From assembly GCA_949292375.1 (NCBI GenBank), contig CASEZG010000002.1:1-64000 (forward strand): a stretch of 64,000 nt of DNA. The letters run 5' to 3'. A model generated the notes under the pieces. That model was not told where the DNA came from, did no database searches, and saw only the letters and a program-made list of their open reading frames with translations. Of the stretch, positions 28,979 to 38,934 are shown piece by piece (the stretch's first letter is position 1; the number at the start of each line of letters is the position of its first letter). The DNA is from an uncultured Pseudomonadota bacterium (GTDB lineage: Bacteria > Pseudomonadota > Alphaproteobacteria > RF32 > CAG-239). A program made the translations under genes and the position numbers.

Positions 28979-29532
28979 TATTGTCCACCTTTCATCACTA
29001 ATTCCAAACGATTCAGCTTAGACTTCAGAGAATCGTCTATCATATTTGAGTTAAATTTTATAACTAATCCGCCTAAAAGTTCAGGCTTAATCTGATATTT
29101 AACAACAACTTTTGAAGACAGCATTTTTTCCAGATTAGCCCTCAACTTTTTATCTTGAGCCGCAGACAAGGCCTTAACCGTGCCGACCTCCACTTCCGCG
29201 ATTTGGTGCTTTGCATAATAAATATGCTTAAACTCACCAATAATCTGCGCCAGTTCGGCAAAGCGGCCGTTTTCAGCAATTAAGTTTAAACAAGTCAGCG
29301 TTTCGGCATCAAGTTTTAGCTTTGTAGCCACGGTCTTCAGAGCCGAAATTTTATCTTCGACGCCCCACAAAGGATTTGCCAAATTTTTTACAATATCTGC
29401 ATCCGCGCTTATGATTTCATGAAGTTTTATGATATCTTCCGACACCTTTTCTACCGCTTTCTTTTCCTCAGCGGCTTCATATAATGCCAGAGCATAGACA
29501 CGGGCGATTTTGGTTTTAGAATCTTTTTTCAA
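28978..29532 (-). CDS. atpH: ATP synthase F1 subunit delta
   Basis: Peripheral-stalk subunit that ties the F1 head to the b subunits. The 184-residue chain shows the N-terminal helical domain starting [14 protein letters not shown], a middle helical stretch with LLAENGR-like [15 protein letters not shown], and the C-terminal beta motif with [14 protein letters not shown]-like [15 protein letters not shown]. Sequence upstream holds priA on the same strand 80 bases away, an order known in alphaproteobacteria; F0 genes are not in the window. Confidence 0.95.
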   Translation of the reverse strand: MKKDSKTKIARVYALALYEAAEEKKAVEKVSEDIIKLHEIISADADIVKNLANPLWGVEDKISALKTVATKLKLDAETLTCLNLIAENGRFAELAQIIGEFKHIYYAKHQIAEVEVGTVKALSAAQDKKLRANLEKMLSSKVVVKYQIKPELLGGLVIKFNSNMIDDSLKSKLNRLELVMKGGQ

Positions 29533-29612
29533 TTTTAACTCTCGTTTTTCTTATAAGATGGCTAGATGATATATAATAATTGGTTTCTAATTTATTAATA
29601 TTTTCTTTTTTC

Positions 29613-31790
29613 TCACATAAAAGAGTATGGATCAATGTCTACTTCCACACGCACGTTTGACGGGCTGTCGACTTTGCGCAACCATTCTCTTATAACATCC
29701 TGAATTTTAATGTTTTTTGCCGTCTTCAGCAGCAGCCTGTAACGATATTTTCCTCTTAACATAAATATCGGCGCCGGCGCAGGTCCGAGGGTGGAAATAT
29801 TTTCCGCATTCGGAGCCGTCTGCCCAAGCCTTATTGCTATGTTTTCCGTCGTATTTTGATTATTTCCCGTAACAATAATTGCGGCTAGTTTTCCATAAGG
29901 CGGCATCTTTAAAATTTTTCGGGTCTTTTTTTCCAAAGTTAAGAATTTATCTCTGTCATTGGCGATAAGTGCTTGTAATACCGCGTTTTCAGGATATAAG
30001 GTTTGCAGATAAACCGTGCCTTTTTTCTCACCTCTGCCGGCTCGCCCGGAAACCTGCGACAACAGCTGAAATGTTTGTTCCGAAGCGCGCAAATCACTTC
30101 CCATCAAACCTAAGTCCGCATCAACTATTCCCACCAAGGTCAGGCTCGGGAAATGGTGTCCCTTGGCCAATATTTGCGTACCTATTAAAATATCAACCTC
30201 GCCTTTTTCCATTTTGCGGATTACTTCCGAAACATCTGCCAAAGAAGACGTAATATCGCTTGATAAAATCTCTATTCTGGCATCTGGAAATCTGCCTTTA
30301 ACTTCTTCGGCTATTCTTTCCACTCCCGGTCCGCAAGCGGTCAGTCCATCTTCTGAGCCGCATTCGGGGCAACAAGACGGGATTGATGATGTGTAGCCGC
30401 AATGATGGCAAACTAAAGAATGTGTCCGTTTATGTTCAGTGAGCCATGCCGTGCAATTCGGGCACTGAATCCGATGTCCGCAATTGCGGCAAATGGTTAA
30501 TGGCGCATAGCCCCTGCGATTTAGAAACAAAACCGACTGCTCGCCTTTTTCCAAATTTTCTTTCAAAGCATTAACCAAAGTCGGAGCCAACCAAGAGACT
30601 CCCCAAGTTCCCTTTTGCGGTTTGTCTTTTTTCAAATCTAAAATCTTAATCTCGGGCAGTAATGCAGCGGCATAACGGCTTGTTAAACGGACAGAATCGT
30701 ACTTTCCGCTTTCAACATTGCAAACCGTTTCCAAATCCGGCGTGGCGGTTGATAAATTCAGCGGAAAACCTTCAAACTTAGCCCGCACGACAGCCATATC
30801 CCGCCCCTGATAATTTACAACATCTTCCTGCTTAAAAGAGTGGTCATGGCTTTCATCTATAACAATGAGGCCCAAATCGGCAAAAGGCAAAAACAATGCC
30901 GAACGCGCCCCGACAACAACCTTGGCTCGCCCTTCTATCACCGCTGTCCAATTATCCATTCTTTCTCTTTGCCCAAGACCTGAATGCCAGCAAGCCGGCT
31001 TAACGCCAAAACGCTTTTCAAATCTGTTTAACCACTGCGTAGTCAAAGAGATTTCCGGCACCATAATCAGAACTTGGCGGCCGCATTCCAAAGCCTTGGC
31101 TACCGCCTCAAAATAAACTTCCGTTTTACCTGAACCGGTTACACCGTCCAAAAGCGTTACGGAAAAGCCGTTTTCAACTTTCTCTACCAAATGTTTTGCC
31201 GCCGCGGCTTGCTCAGGTGTCAGATTAACTTTTTGGTGTTTGGCGTTTGGTTTGGCAAAAGTTTTTTTCTTCTCAACCGTAAACGGCTCCAAAACTCCGG
31301 CATCTATCATGGTTTTGACTACCGCCGGACCACAACCCGCTCCGGCGCAAATTTCCGCCTTGCTGTAAGGATAATGTTTTAAGAGTTCCATCACCCGCCA
31401 ACGGGCATCGGAATTTTTGAGCTTTGCTTCAGCCAAAGTTTTGCCTGACAAGCGGTATAGTGTGGTTGTCTGATTATCATCAAAAACAGCCTTAACGCCC
31501 ATTGTCATTTTTAAGGTAAGTCCTAAAAAAGCCATATTGTACGAGGCGACAAAAGTGATAAATTTGCGCATATTCTCTGATAGCGGCGGAAAAGACAAAA
31601 CCTCAATCACAGCTTTAATTTTGTTTTCTTCCAGCTTGGAAGAACGCCCTATTTTCCAAACAACGCCGACAAGTTTTTCTCTGCCGAAAGGTACACGAAC
31701 AAATGTTCCGAGCGGAATCTCCTCCTCGGTTTTATAATCAAAAACATCATTAAAAGGCAATGGCAGCAAAACGCCAATTATTTGCGACAA
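29613..31790 (-). CDS. priA: Primosomal replication-restart helicase PriA
   Basis: 3'-5' helicase that reloads the replisome at stalled forks. The 725-residue protein has the N-terminal 3'BD domain, Walker A GVTGSGKT at 216-223, motif II DESH at 312-315 (DEEH in most PriA), an eight-cysteine zinc cluster (Cys434, 437, 443, 446, 461, 464, 474, 477) inserted in the second helicase lobe, and the GTQILAKGHHFP block after it. It lies upstream of atpH on the same strand and divergent from xerC after a small unknown gene. Confidence 0.96.
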   Translation of the reverse strand: MSQIIGVLLPLPFNDVFDYKTEEEIPLGTFVRVPFGREKLVGVVWKIGRSSKLEENKIKAVIEVLSFPPLSENMRKFITFVASYNMAFLGLTLKMTMGVKAVFDDNQTTTLYRLSGKTLAEAKLKNSDARWRVMELLKHYPYSKAEICAGAGCGPAVVKTMIDAGVLEPFTVEKKKTFAKPNAKHQKVNLTPEQAAAAKHLVEKVENGFSVTLLDGVTGSGKTEVYFEAVAKALECGRQVLIMVPEISLTTQWLNRFEKRFGVKPACWHSGLGQRERMDNWTAVIEGRAKVVVGARSALFLPFADLGLIVIDESHDHSFKQEDVVNYQGRDMAVVRAKFEGFPLNLSTATPDLETVCNVESGKYDSVRLTSRYAAALLPEIKILDLKKDKPQKGTWGVSWLAPTLVNALKENLEKGEQSVLFLNRRGYAPLTICRNCGHRIQCPNCTAWLTEHKRTHSLVCHHCGYTSSIPSCCPECGSEDGLTACGPGVERIAEEVKGRFPDARIEILSSDITSSLADVSEVIRKMEKGEVDILIGTQILAKGHHFPSLTLVGIVDADLGLMGSDLRASEQTFQLLSQVSGRAGRGEKKGTVYLQTLYPENAVLQALIANDRDKFLTLEKKTRKILKMPPYGKLAAIIVTGNNQNTTENIAIRLGQTAPNAENISTLGPAPAPIFMLRGKYRYRLLLKTAKNIKIQDVIREWLRKVDSPSNVRVEVDIDPYSFM

Positions 31791-31872
31791 GTTTGTACCT
31801 CTGAATTATTACATAAACAAATAATAGCAACTTGCTGATTTTAAAACAAACCTGTTTGCATTTTACACACAA

Positions 31873-31907
31873 AAAAACAGCCGAACTTTTATGATTCGAC
31901 TGTTTTT
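31873..31907 (-). terminator. Terminator of the small unknown gene
   Basis: A 13-bp stem (31873-31885 with 31895-31907) with one G-U pair on the minus strand, followed by seven T on that strand. Confidence 0.75.
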
Positions 31908-31938
31908 GTTTCTGAAATTTCAGACACAGGCAATAAGT

Positions 31939-32211
31939 TTATAATAGGTTATATATCTCCGTGCGTCCCAAATTTCGGCTGATATTGTAAAACCCGACAA
32001 TAATATTTTTATCTTTTATATCCAGATTTACAATATCCCCTATTGCCGTTGACTTGAACGCTTTTAGACTTTTTTTATCAATATCGGTTTCAAACAATTT
32101 TAATGTTTTCATTCTGCCGTTTTCGGCATTTCCCGATATTACCGTAATAAACACTGCCGTGAACTCACTTATTCTTTCAGGGCAATTCGTAATAATAGCT
32201 TTTAATAACAT
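31939..32211 (-). CDS. Small protein of unknown function
   Basis: A 90-residue protein that I do not recognise. It reads like a small alpha/beta or beta-barrel domain: MLLKAIITNCPERISEF at the start, then strands such as KTLKLFETDID and GDIVNLDIKDKNIIVGFYN. I take the ATG at 32211 because the upstream part (to 32274) is Cys/Asn-rich with no conserved look; that ATG has no strong ribosome-binding site. A terminator follows the stop. It lies between priA and xerC, read in the priA direction, so a role in DNA metabolism is possible but unsupported. Confidence 0.5.
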   Translation of the reverse strand: MLLKAIITNCPERISEFTAVFITVISGNAENGRMKTLKLFETDIDKKSLKAFKSTAIGDIVNLDIKDKNIIVGFYNISRNLGRTEIYNLL

Positions 32212-32317
32212 AATTGTATGATTTAAATTATAAATATTTTCATTACGACTACAGCAGATGTTAATTATTGTCAAGATTTATACCAAAAGTTAACCCTGCC
32301 CTGATATAATTATTGCC

Positions 32318-33262
32318 ATGAAAAGCGAGATTAAATTTAATGCCGCGCGCGATGCTTTGGATTGTATCAATAAATGGCGCAGCTGGCTCAAAAATGAAAG
32401 GCGTTATTCTGAACATACACTGGATGCCTATGGTCGTGATTTGGCCGAATTTTTTGCTTTCTTTGATAAACCCTTAAATCTTGCCAAACTTGGCAAGCTT
32501 GATGTACGCGATTTTCACGCTTATTTGGCGGCTCGCGCAGCAAAACATCTTGAAAAAAGCTCTATTGCCCGAGAAATCTCGGCGGTTAAAAACTTTTTTA
32601 AGTGGTTGGACCGCTCCGATATTGTCAAAAACTCTGCCATAAGCGTTATATCCTCGCCAAGAAAGCCCAAGATTCTGCCCAAAGCTTTGGATATTGATGA
32701 AACTTTTGATGTCCTCAAAAATGCGGCTGCTTTACAAAACACCAAAAACCCCGATGATGCCTACTGGATGAGCTTGCGCGACAAGGCCGTGTTTATTCTG
32801 CTTTATGGTTGCGGGCTGCGTATTTCCGAAGCCTTGAACCTTAACTGTGGCGACTTGGATAATAAAGATTTTATGCGGATTGTGGGTAAAGGACAAAAGA
32901 CCAGAATTGTCCCTCTGCTCCCTGCGGTTATTGAGGCTGTTGAGGCCTACAAACAAGAATGCCCTTACAAAATGAGAAAAGGAGAAGCTCTTTTCTTAGG
33001 TGCCAGAGGAGAAAGACTCTCCCCACGCATTATTCAACGCCGCCTTGAAAAAATAAGAGCAGAGCTCGGCTTGCCTAATACGGTAACGCCGCACGCGCTC
33101 AGGCATTCTTTTGCCACGCATCTCTTAGCTGAAGGCACCGACCTCCGCTCTATTCAGGAGCTGTTGGGACATGCTTCCTTAACCACAACCCAACGCTACA
33201 CTGATGTCGAGATTGAACACCTGCACAAAGAATATGAAAAAGCCGATTTACTTAAAGACTAG
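32318..33262 (+). CDS. xerC: Tyrosine recombinase XerC
   Basis: Site-specific recombinase that, with XerD, resolves chromosome dimers at dif. The 314-residue protein has an N-terminal core-binding SAM-like domain (about 15-105) and a catalytic domain with Arg168 (GCGLRISE), Lys191 (VGKGQKTR), His259 and Arg262 (PHALRHSFATHL), His285 (ELLGHASLTTT) and Tyr294 (QRYTDV). No phage genes flank it, and its position opposite priA is usual for chromosomal XerC in alphaproteobacteria, so it is housekeeping rather than an integrase. XerD would have to be elsewhere. Confidence 0.92.
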   Translation: MKSEIKFNAARDALDCINKWRSWLKNERRYSEHTLDAYGRDLAEFFAFFDKPLNLAKLGKLDVRDFHAYLAARAAKHLEKSSIAREISAVKNFFKWLDRSDIVKNSAISVISSPRKPKILPKALDIDETFDVLKNAAALQNTKNPDDAYWMSLRDKAVFILLYGCGLRISEALNLNCGDLDNKDFMRIVGKGQKTRIVPLLPAVIEAVEAYKQECPYKMRKGEALFLGARGERLSPRIIQRRLEKIRAELGLPNTVTPHALRHSFATHLLAEGTDLRSIQELLGHASLTTTQRYTDVEIEHLHKEYEKADLLKD

Positions 33263-33327
33263 CCTAACCTCAATCATGACGACACGCTAAACATTACTTT
33301 TTTGCCCGATATTGAGATTATGACAAC

Positions 33328-33361
33328 AAAAAAGTACCAAACTCTTGCTCGGTACTTTTTT
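33328..33361. terminator. Bidirectional terminator, xerC and rpmG
   Basis: AAAAAAGTACC (33328-33338) pairs with GGTACTTTTTT (33351-33361) around a 12-base loop, between convergent genes. Confidence 0.85.
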
Positions 33362-33392
33362 CTAAACTTACAACTTAAACTTTTTTGAAAAA

Positions 33393-33560
33393 TTACTTAA
33401 GTTTCTTCTCTACGAACTCTTCATGTTTCTTGGACTTCTTGTCATATTTTTTCAAAGACAATTTTTCCGGATGAGTCCGAGGATTCTTTTCAGCAAGATA
33501 GAATGTGCCTGTACCGGCAGTGCTCTCTAATTTTACTTTAACTTTTACTGCTTTTGCCAT
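33393..33560 (-). CDS. rpmG: 50S ribosomal protein L33
   Basis: A 55-residue basic protein starting MAKAVKVKVKLESTAGTG and ending EEFVEKKLK, which matches L33 of the type without zinc-binding cysteines (TFYLAEKNPRTHPEKLSLKKY region). L33 sits near the E site of the large subunit. It is encoded alone on the minus strand and shares a terminator with xerC. AT-rich sequence with an AGAGT-type site precedes the ATG. Confidence 0.95.
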   Translation of the reverse strand: MAKAVKVKVKLESTAGTGTFYLAEKNPRTHPEKLSLKKYDKKSKKHEEFVEKKLK

Positions 33561-33641
33561 TTTTTTACTCTTTTAAAATAGGTTTCAAAATCAACATTTA
33601 GGCGTAATATACATTTTTTAGGCGTCTTGTCAACAAGAATT

Positions 33642-34745
33642 TTACTTGTTTTTGTTCAATAAGGCTAAAGCAACCTCAATATCTATGTCAAAATCAGCCC
33701 TTTTCTCTCTGGGACAGTCGGTAAAACTTTGAGAAATTATTCTTTTTACTGAAGCTGTTTCATCTTGTTCAAACATACAAACATCAGGCAAGACACCATC
33801 TTTGTCTATCTTTTTCCCAGCCGGCGTATAAAAATAAGCTGCCGTTATGGTCATTGAACTCTCATTTTCCAACAAAACCATTTTCTGAACCGAGCCTTTG
33901 CCATAACTTCTGGTACCGACCAACTTGGCTCGACCTTGCTCTTGTAAGGCTGCTGCCATAACTTCTGCCGATGAAGCTGTTTCGGCATCAATCAAAACCA
34001 CCAAAGGTTTTTCTTCCAAAATATCTCCGCCATCGGCGACATAGTATTTGTTTGTGCCCTCACCTCGCCCTAAGGTATAGGTTACGACATTTCCTTTATC
34101 CATGAACAAACCGCTGACTTCTATCGCCTCTGTCAACAAGCCGCCTTGATTGCCTCGCAAGTCCAAAATCACACCCGAAAAATCCTTATTATTTTCCAGC
34201 GTTCTGAGAATATTTTCTTTCGTATATTTATTAAATGCTTCAAGACGAATATATAAAACATTGTTAATCATACGTTCGACATAAGGATTATAATATTTTC
34301 TTCTATCCTTTTTTTCCGGTGCAAAACTGCTATAATAGTTCGATGCTTGGTCAAACTTGGGCAAAGCATCCGTCATCAGACGATCAACCGTTTCAAAGTC
34401 ACGATGTTCAAGCTCTGGAGAAACTGTTGCCGCGGCTTTAATTATGCTATCGCTAACCTCAGCCCAAGCCATAATATCATCCGCATCCTCCGGTTTAGAC
34501 ACCGTCTTAATAATTCTGCCGTTTGCATAAAGCGTGAGCCGCTTGTTATCATCAGCAAGCTGAAGCTTTTTATCTAAGCTATTGAGTGACTTAAGCAACA
34601 AAATCGCAAATTTGTTAATCTCTATAGGCTCAACATAAGCTTGATCTATTGCCGTATAAATATTGGACAGCTGCATTTTAGTATCTGCCGATGCCATACG
34701 AATCGTCATAACGCTTAATAAAAATGCCAAAAACAATCTTCTCAT
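33642..34745 (-). CDS. S41-family peptidase lacking a PDZ domain
   Basis: C-terminal-processing (tail-specific) serine peptidase of family S41, exported to the periplasm by a signal peptide (MRRLFLAFLLSVMTIRMASA, cut after ASA). The Ser-Lys dyad is visible as Ser259 in ETASSAEVMAAA and Lys283 in SYGKGSVQ; the GVILDLRGNQGG strand at 191-202 is the conserved core. Between SNYYSSFAPEKKD and the core only about 20 residues occur, so the usual PDZ domain of about 90 residues is missing. It overlaps the rnr stop by 4 bases, so the two are translationally coupled. Confidence 0.88.
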   Translation of the reverse strand: MRRLFLAFLLSVMTIRMASADTKMQLSNIYTAIDQAYVEPIEINKFAILLLKSLNSLDKKLQLADDNKRLTLYANGRIIKTVSKPEDADDIMAWAEVSDSIIKAAATVSPELEHRDFETVDRLMTDALPKFDQASNYYSSFAPEKKDRRKYYNPYVERMINNVLYIRLEAFNKYTKENILRTLENNKDFSGVILDLRGNQGGLLTEAIEVSGLFMDKGNVVTYTLGRGEGTNKYYVADGGDILEEKPLVVLIDAETASSAEVMAAALQEQGRAKLVGTRSYGKGSVQKMVLLENESSMTITAAYFYTPAGKKIDKDGVLPDVCMFEQDETASVKRIISQSFTDCPREKRADFDIDIEVALALLNKNK

Positions 34746-36826
34746 TTTTTATGTTTCTTTCCGGTTTTGCCTGTTTTTTTGGTCTTGGATTTTGGCTTTT
34801 TAGCCTTAGAGCTTTTGTCTTTCTTTCGCTCCTTGCGCCGAAAACTCCCGCGTAGTCCTTTTTCATAATAATCAACGCCTTCGTTTTCATCTACATATTT
34901 AAATATTAATCCACCGCTTATCGGCGAGGCTTCTTCCAATCTGGCTTTAACGACATCTCCGAAAGCAAAAACTCTGCCGCTTGTTTCGCCATACAATTCC
35001 AAGCCAAAATTATGCAATTCATAATCATCATCCGGCAGAGTGCGCATCGGAATTAAGCCTTCTGCGCCCAAGCTCTCCACAGCAACAAAAAGTCCGGCTG
35101 TGCCGATACCTGATATTTTGACCTCAAAATCGCTGCCGACCGCAGGTTGTAGATAAGATGACAAGAATCTTGCCACAGTATCCCTTTCCGCCGAAACCGC
35201 ACTCCTTTCCGTGGCCGAAATATGCTCGCCTATCTCTTTGAAAAGCTCCCTATTCATATTATCTTCCAAAGCACCGCCGTCCGGCATATGATAGGCTTTT
35301 ATCAGGGCGCGATGAATGAGTAAATCAGCATAGCGGCGAATGGGTGATGTGAAATGAGCATAATCCGCCAGACCCAAACCAAAATGTCCCAAATGCTCCG
35401 GCGAATATCTGGCCTGCGATTGCAAACGCAATATCAGATTACTAATCCCGTCTGAATAACCCTTAGCGGCGCAGACTTCCAAAATCTTGTTAAAATGCGC
35501 CGGTTTTAAAGCATTTTCATCCGGCAACTTTAGCCCCAGATTATGCAGCAGAGGCTCAATCTCTTGCAATTTTTCCGGTTGCGGTTTTTCATGCACCCGA
35601 TACATTACCGGCAGCTTTTGCGCAGCCAAGACTTTTGCCGCCGCGACATTGGCATTAATCATAAACTCCTCTACCAGATTATGACTGGTATAATACTCGG
35701 CTTTTGACACAGACTGAATTAAACCATCCCTACCGATTTTTATCTTAACCTCGGGAATGTCTAACTCCAAAGCACCACGTTTTTTCTTGGCTTTTGCCAA
35801 AGCAAAATATGCCTCATACAAAGGTTGGATAACCGTGGTGAAAAGCACTGAGGTTTGCGCATTGAACTTGCCGTCAAAAGCTTCCTGAACTTCCTTATAA
35901 GTTAGTCTGGCTGCTGATTTTATGACGGCACGTTTAAAGTCATAACTCTTCAAATTTCCGCTCTTGTCTATCTTCATAAAACAAGCTATGGCGGCTCGCT
36001 CGACTTTGGGACGGAGCGAGCATAAATCATTACACAATTTTTCGGGCAACATCGGCACAACCATATTCGGAAGATAAACCGAATTTCCTCTTCTATAGGC
36101 TTCTCTGTCCAGCTCGCTTTCCGGACGCACATAATAAGCTACATCTGCAATTGCCACAATCAGATTAAATCCGTTTTCCGTGCGTTCGGCATAAACCGCG
36201 TCATCAAAGTCTTTTGAATCTTCGCCATCTATGGTTACCAAAGGCAACATTGTTAAATCTGCCCGACCTTTAGCTGAGAACCTGGGGCTCTTTTCTGCTT
36301 CCTTAGTTGCTTTTTCCGGAAATTCCTGACGGATGCCATATTTATCCAACACCAAACAAGAAACAGCCTTGTTCAGGTTAAACGGACCATAGTTTTTGAT
36401 AATTCTTGCAGCCTTAAATCTTCTTTCACCGTTTAAGATAACCGCCACAAAATCGCCGACCTTGTTTTTGCCGACATCATCCAGCAAATAATCCATATGC
36501 TGATTTTTTTCGGCAGGTTTAAGATAATAACGCCCTTCTCTCTTCTCTATAATACCAAAAATTTTTTCCTGAGCTGCCGCATTTGTTGCCGCCATTATCC
36601 TCGCCAAAGGTTTGACCCAAACTTCTCCTTTGCGCGCAGTGATTTTGCCGATAAATTTATCTCCGACTTCAAGCGCGGGTTTTATCTTTTTGTTTTCCGC
36701 AACATAAATTCTGGCTGAAGATGAACCTTCGCACGGACGAGAAATCAAATCACCGTGGCGTCCGATGGCGTAAACTTCCATTAATTTGGTTTCGCCGTCA
36801 AATTTTTTATCAATATTTTTCTTCAT
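34742..36826 (-). CDS. rnr: Ribonuclease R
   Basis: 3'-5' exoribonuclease of the RNB family that degrades structured RNA and takes part in rRNA and tmRNA quality control. The 694-residue protein has two N-terminal cold-shock-like domains, the RNB catalytic Asp cluster DGEDSKDFDD at about 200-209, the HFTSPIRRYADLLIHR block, an S1 domain near 560-640 and a Lys-rich tail of about 35 residues. It is shorter than E. coli RNase R and lacks the extra N-terminal helix-turn-helix. Its start overlaps the xthA 3' end by 17 bases. Confidence 0.95.
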   Translation of the reverse strand: MKKNIDKKFDGETKLMEVYAIGRHGDLISRPCEGSSSARIYVAENKKIKPALEVGDKFIGKITARKGEVWVKPLARIMAATNAAAQEKIFGIIEKREGRYYLKPAEKNQHMDYLLDDVGKNKVGDFVAVILNGERRFKAARIIKNYGPFNLNKAVSCLVLDKYGIRQEFPEKATKEAEKSPRFSAKGRADLTMLPLVTIDGEDSKDFDDAVYAERTENGFNLIVAIADVAYYVRPESELDREAYRRGNSVYLPNMVVPMLPEKLCNDLCSLRPKVERAAIACFMKIDKSGNLKSYDFKRAVIKSAARLTYKEVQEAFDGKFNAQTSVLFTTVIQPLYEAYFALAKAKKKRGALELDIPEVKIKIGRDGLIQSVSKAEYYTSHNLVEEFMINANVAAAKVLAAQKLPVMYRVHEKPQPEKLQEIEPLLHNLGLKLPDENALKPAHFNKILEVCAAKGYSDGISNLILRLQSQARYSPEHLGHFGLGLADYAHFTSPIRRYADLLIHRALIKAYHMPDGGALEDNMNRELFKEIGEHISATERSAVSAERDTVARFLSSYLQPAVGSDFEVKISGIGTAGLFVAVESLGAEGLIPMRTLPDDDYELHNFGLELYGETSGRVFAFGDVVKARLEEASPISGGLIFKYVDENEGVDYYEKGLRGSFRRKERKKDKSSKAKKPKSKTKKTGKTGKKHKK

Positions 36827-37625
36827 GATTTTCCAACTTTAATTCTGCAACAAGTGCCGTATGATCTGAGGGTTTTATACCTGTTCGCGGGCTTTTGTCA
36901 ACTTGGCAAGAGTTTAGCATATCCGCCGCCTTTGGCGAGAGCATAAGGTAATCTATCCGCATACCGTAATCTGCCGTGAGCGCATTGCCGGAATAATCCC
37001 AAAAGGTATAACCGACATCTTGTGGATGAAGCGTGCGAAAAGCATCAAACCACCCCTGATAAAGCAGCGTGCGAAAACGCTCTCTGGTTTCTGGGCGCAT
37101 CAGTGCATTTTTGCGAAAGAGCTCGGGATTATAGACATCCGCATCTGTAAAAATAACATTAAAATCGCCACCTAAAACAACCGTCTTATTCTCTTCCAGC
37201 AGGTTTTGCGCATGTGCCAAAAAGGCATCCATCCAACGCAGTTTATACTCAAACTTTGTTGTATCATCCGGTGCATTATAGGGCGGATTACCGTTTGGCA
37301 TATAGATTGAGGCAACGCGCACGTTTCTACCCTTAACATCGACATCGGCTTCCAAATAGCGTGCATTTTCATCGGCAAAATTCGGTAAACCTTCATGGAT
37401 TATCTTAATCTTGTGTTTGCTTAAAATTGCTACACCATTATAACTTTTTTGCCCCAAAATTTTTGCATCATAACCCAACATCTGAATATCAAAAAACGGA
37501 AAAGCGTTGAACTCCGATTTTATTTCTTGCAGCAAGACGATATCAGGCTGCGTCGCATTAAGCCATGCACTCAAATTTTCTAATCTGGCATTTACAGAGT
37601 TGACGTTATAAGTTGCTATTTTCAT
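36810..37625 (-). CDS. xthA: Exonuclease III (AP endonuclease)
   Basis: Base-excision-repair enzyme of the EEP superfamily that cuts at abasic sites and removes 3' blocks. The 271-residue protein shows TYNVNSVNARL at the start, LLQEIKSE with the metal-binding Glu near 34, IYMPNGNPP, GGDFNV near 152 and the C-terminal catalytic pair in PSDHTALVAEL. Signal peptide or extension absent. It is first in the xthA-rnr-S41 transcription unit, divergent from dgt. Confidence 0.96.
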   Translation of the reverse strand: MKIATYNVNSVNARLENLSAWLNATQPDIVLLQEIKSEFNAFPFFDIQMLGYDAKILGQKSYNGVAILSKHKIKIIHEGLPNFADENARYLEADVDVKGRNVRVASIYMPNGNPPYNAPDDTTKFEYKLRWMDAFLAHAQNLLEENKTVVLGGDFNVIFTDADVYNPELFRKNALMRPETRERFRTLLYQGWFDAFRTLHPQDVGYTFWDYSGNALTADYGMRIDYLMLSPKAADMLNSCQVDKSPRTGIKPSDHTALVAELKLENHEEKY

Positions 37626-37684
37626 TTTGCGCCTTTTACTAAATATTTAAGATTGTTGTTTAAGTATATATAATAATCCATTAA

Positions 37685-38854
37685 ATGAAAGACAAAAAAA
37701 TGACCCCTGCAAAATATGCCATTACCCCAGAAAAAAGCCGCGGTCGGCTTTATAATGATTTCGTCAACATTATTCGTTCTCCTTTTCAGCGTGACAGAGA
37801 CAGGTTAATCCACTCCTCTGCCTTTCGCAGATTGGACGGCAAGACACAGGTTTTTGCTTACCATGAGGGAAAAAACTATCGCACGCGCTTAACACACAGC
37901 ATTGAGGTTGCACAGATTACGCGCACGATATGCAAATGTCTGGGCTTGAACGAAGAACTCGGCGAGGCTATTGCTTTGGCGCACGACCTCGGGCATTCGC
38001 CTTTCGGACATGCCGGTGAACGCGCCTTGCAAAATTCTATGAAAAAGTTTGGCGGTTTTGACCATAACATTCAGTCATTTAAGATTATGACAAAACTTGA
38101 AATCCATTATCCCGAATTTGAGGGCTTAAACCTTACTTGGGAAACTTTGGAGGGAACGGTTAAGCACAATGGCCCGATAAAGAAAATCAACAACAAATAT
38201 CTTAAAGAATATAATAAAAAATTTAATCTTGATTTGGCAAACTATCCTTCTTTGGAAGGACAAGTCGGTGCAGTTGCCGATGATATTGCTTATAACAACC
38301 ACGATATTGACGATGGTTTCAGAGCCGGATTTTTCAGCATTGAAAAACTTCGAGAACTGCCCTTCATTGATGAAATTTTGGTTGAATTTGACAAGCAAAA
38401 CCCTTATGCGGACGACAATTTAAAAATTTATGCCATTACACGCAATACCATTGCAAAGATGATTTTTGATGTTTTGAAAAACAGTAAAGATAATATTCAA
38501 CAATACAACATAAATGATTGTGATGATGCCAGAAAACAAAAGAAATTTATCATTGATTTTTCAGATGAAATGAAATCTAAAATCAAGCAACTTCGGCAGT
38601 TTTTGAAAGAGTATTTCTATACGGCAACACCTATTGCCCGTATGGATATGAAATCTCAAAAAATAGTGGAAGAACTGTTTGCCGTATTTATGGGGGATTG
38701 GAAGCTTTTGCCAATGAATGAGCGTATGCGTATCTCTTCCCAGATGAGTGATGAGGAAATCGCTGAGGTTATCTGCGAATATATTGCAGGCATGACTGAT
38801 ATTGCCGCAATTGAAGAACATCGCAAATTATTTGACCCTCATACCAGATTTTAG
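37685..38854 (+). CDS. dgt: dGTPase-like HD-domain triphosphohydrolase
   Basis: Hydrolyses dNTPs to nucleosides and triphosphate. The 389-residue protein carries SAFRRLDGKTQVF near 43, RTRLTHSIEVAQI (metal-binding His) near 66, AHDLGHSPFGHAGE (the HD motif) near 100 and the GFRAGFF block near 205, as in the class of Dgt-like proteins that form hexamers. Its ATG overlaps an in-frame second Met four codons later (KKM). It is followed after 80 bases by the SPOR gene, as in other alphaproteobacteria where argS lies in between. Confidence 0.93.
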   Translation: MKDKKMTPAKYAITPEKSRGRLYNDFVNIIRSPFQRDRDRLIHSSAFRRLDGKTQVFAYHEGKNYRTRLTHSIEVAQITRTICKCLGLNEELGEAIALAHDLGHSPFGHAGERALQNSMKKFGGFDHNIQSFKIMTKLEIHYPEFEGLNLTWETLEGTVKHNGPIKKINNKYLKEYNKKFNLDLANYPSLEGQVGAVADDIAYNNHDIDDGFRAGFFSIEKLRELPFIDEILVEFDKQNPYADDNLKIYAITRNTIAKMIFDVLKNSKDNIQQYNINDCDDARKQKKFIIDFSDEMKSKIKQLRQFLKEYFYTATPIARMDMKSQKIVEELFAVFMGDWKLLPMNERMRISSQMSDEEIAEVICEYIAGMTDIAAIEEHRKLFDPHTRF

Positions 38855-38934
38855 TTAATGATGTTAAAGGATTATAAAGTTTTATTGTATAAAGTTAGCA
38901 TAAAGAACTTAGAAAAAATTTCAGGAGAAGAAGA

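Noticed and set aside
32318-33262. Tyrosine recombinase as an integrase of the tRNA-linked inserts
   Set aside because: Sequence and position fit housekeeping XerC; no attachment site or cargo lies beside it.
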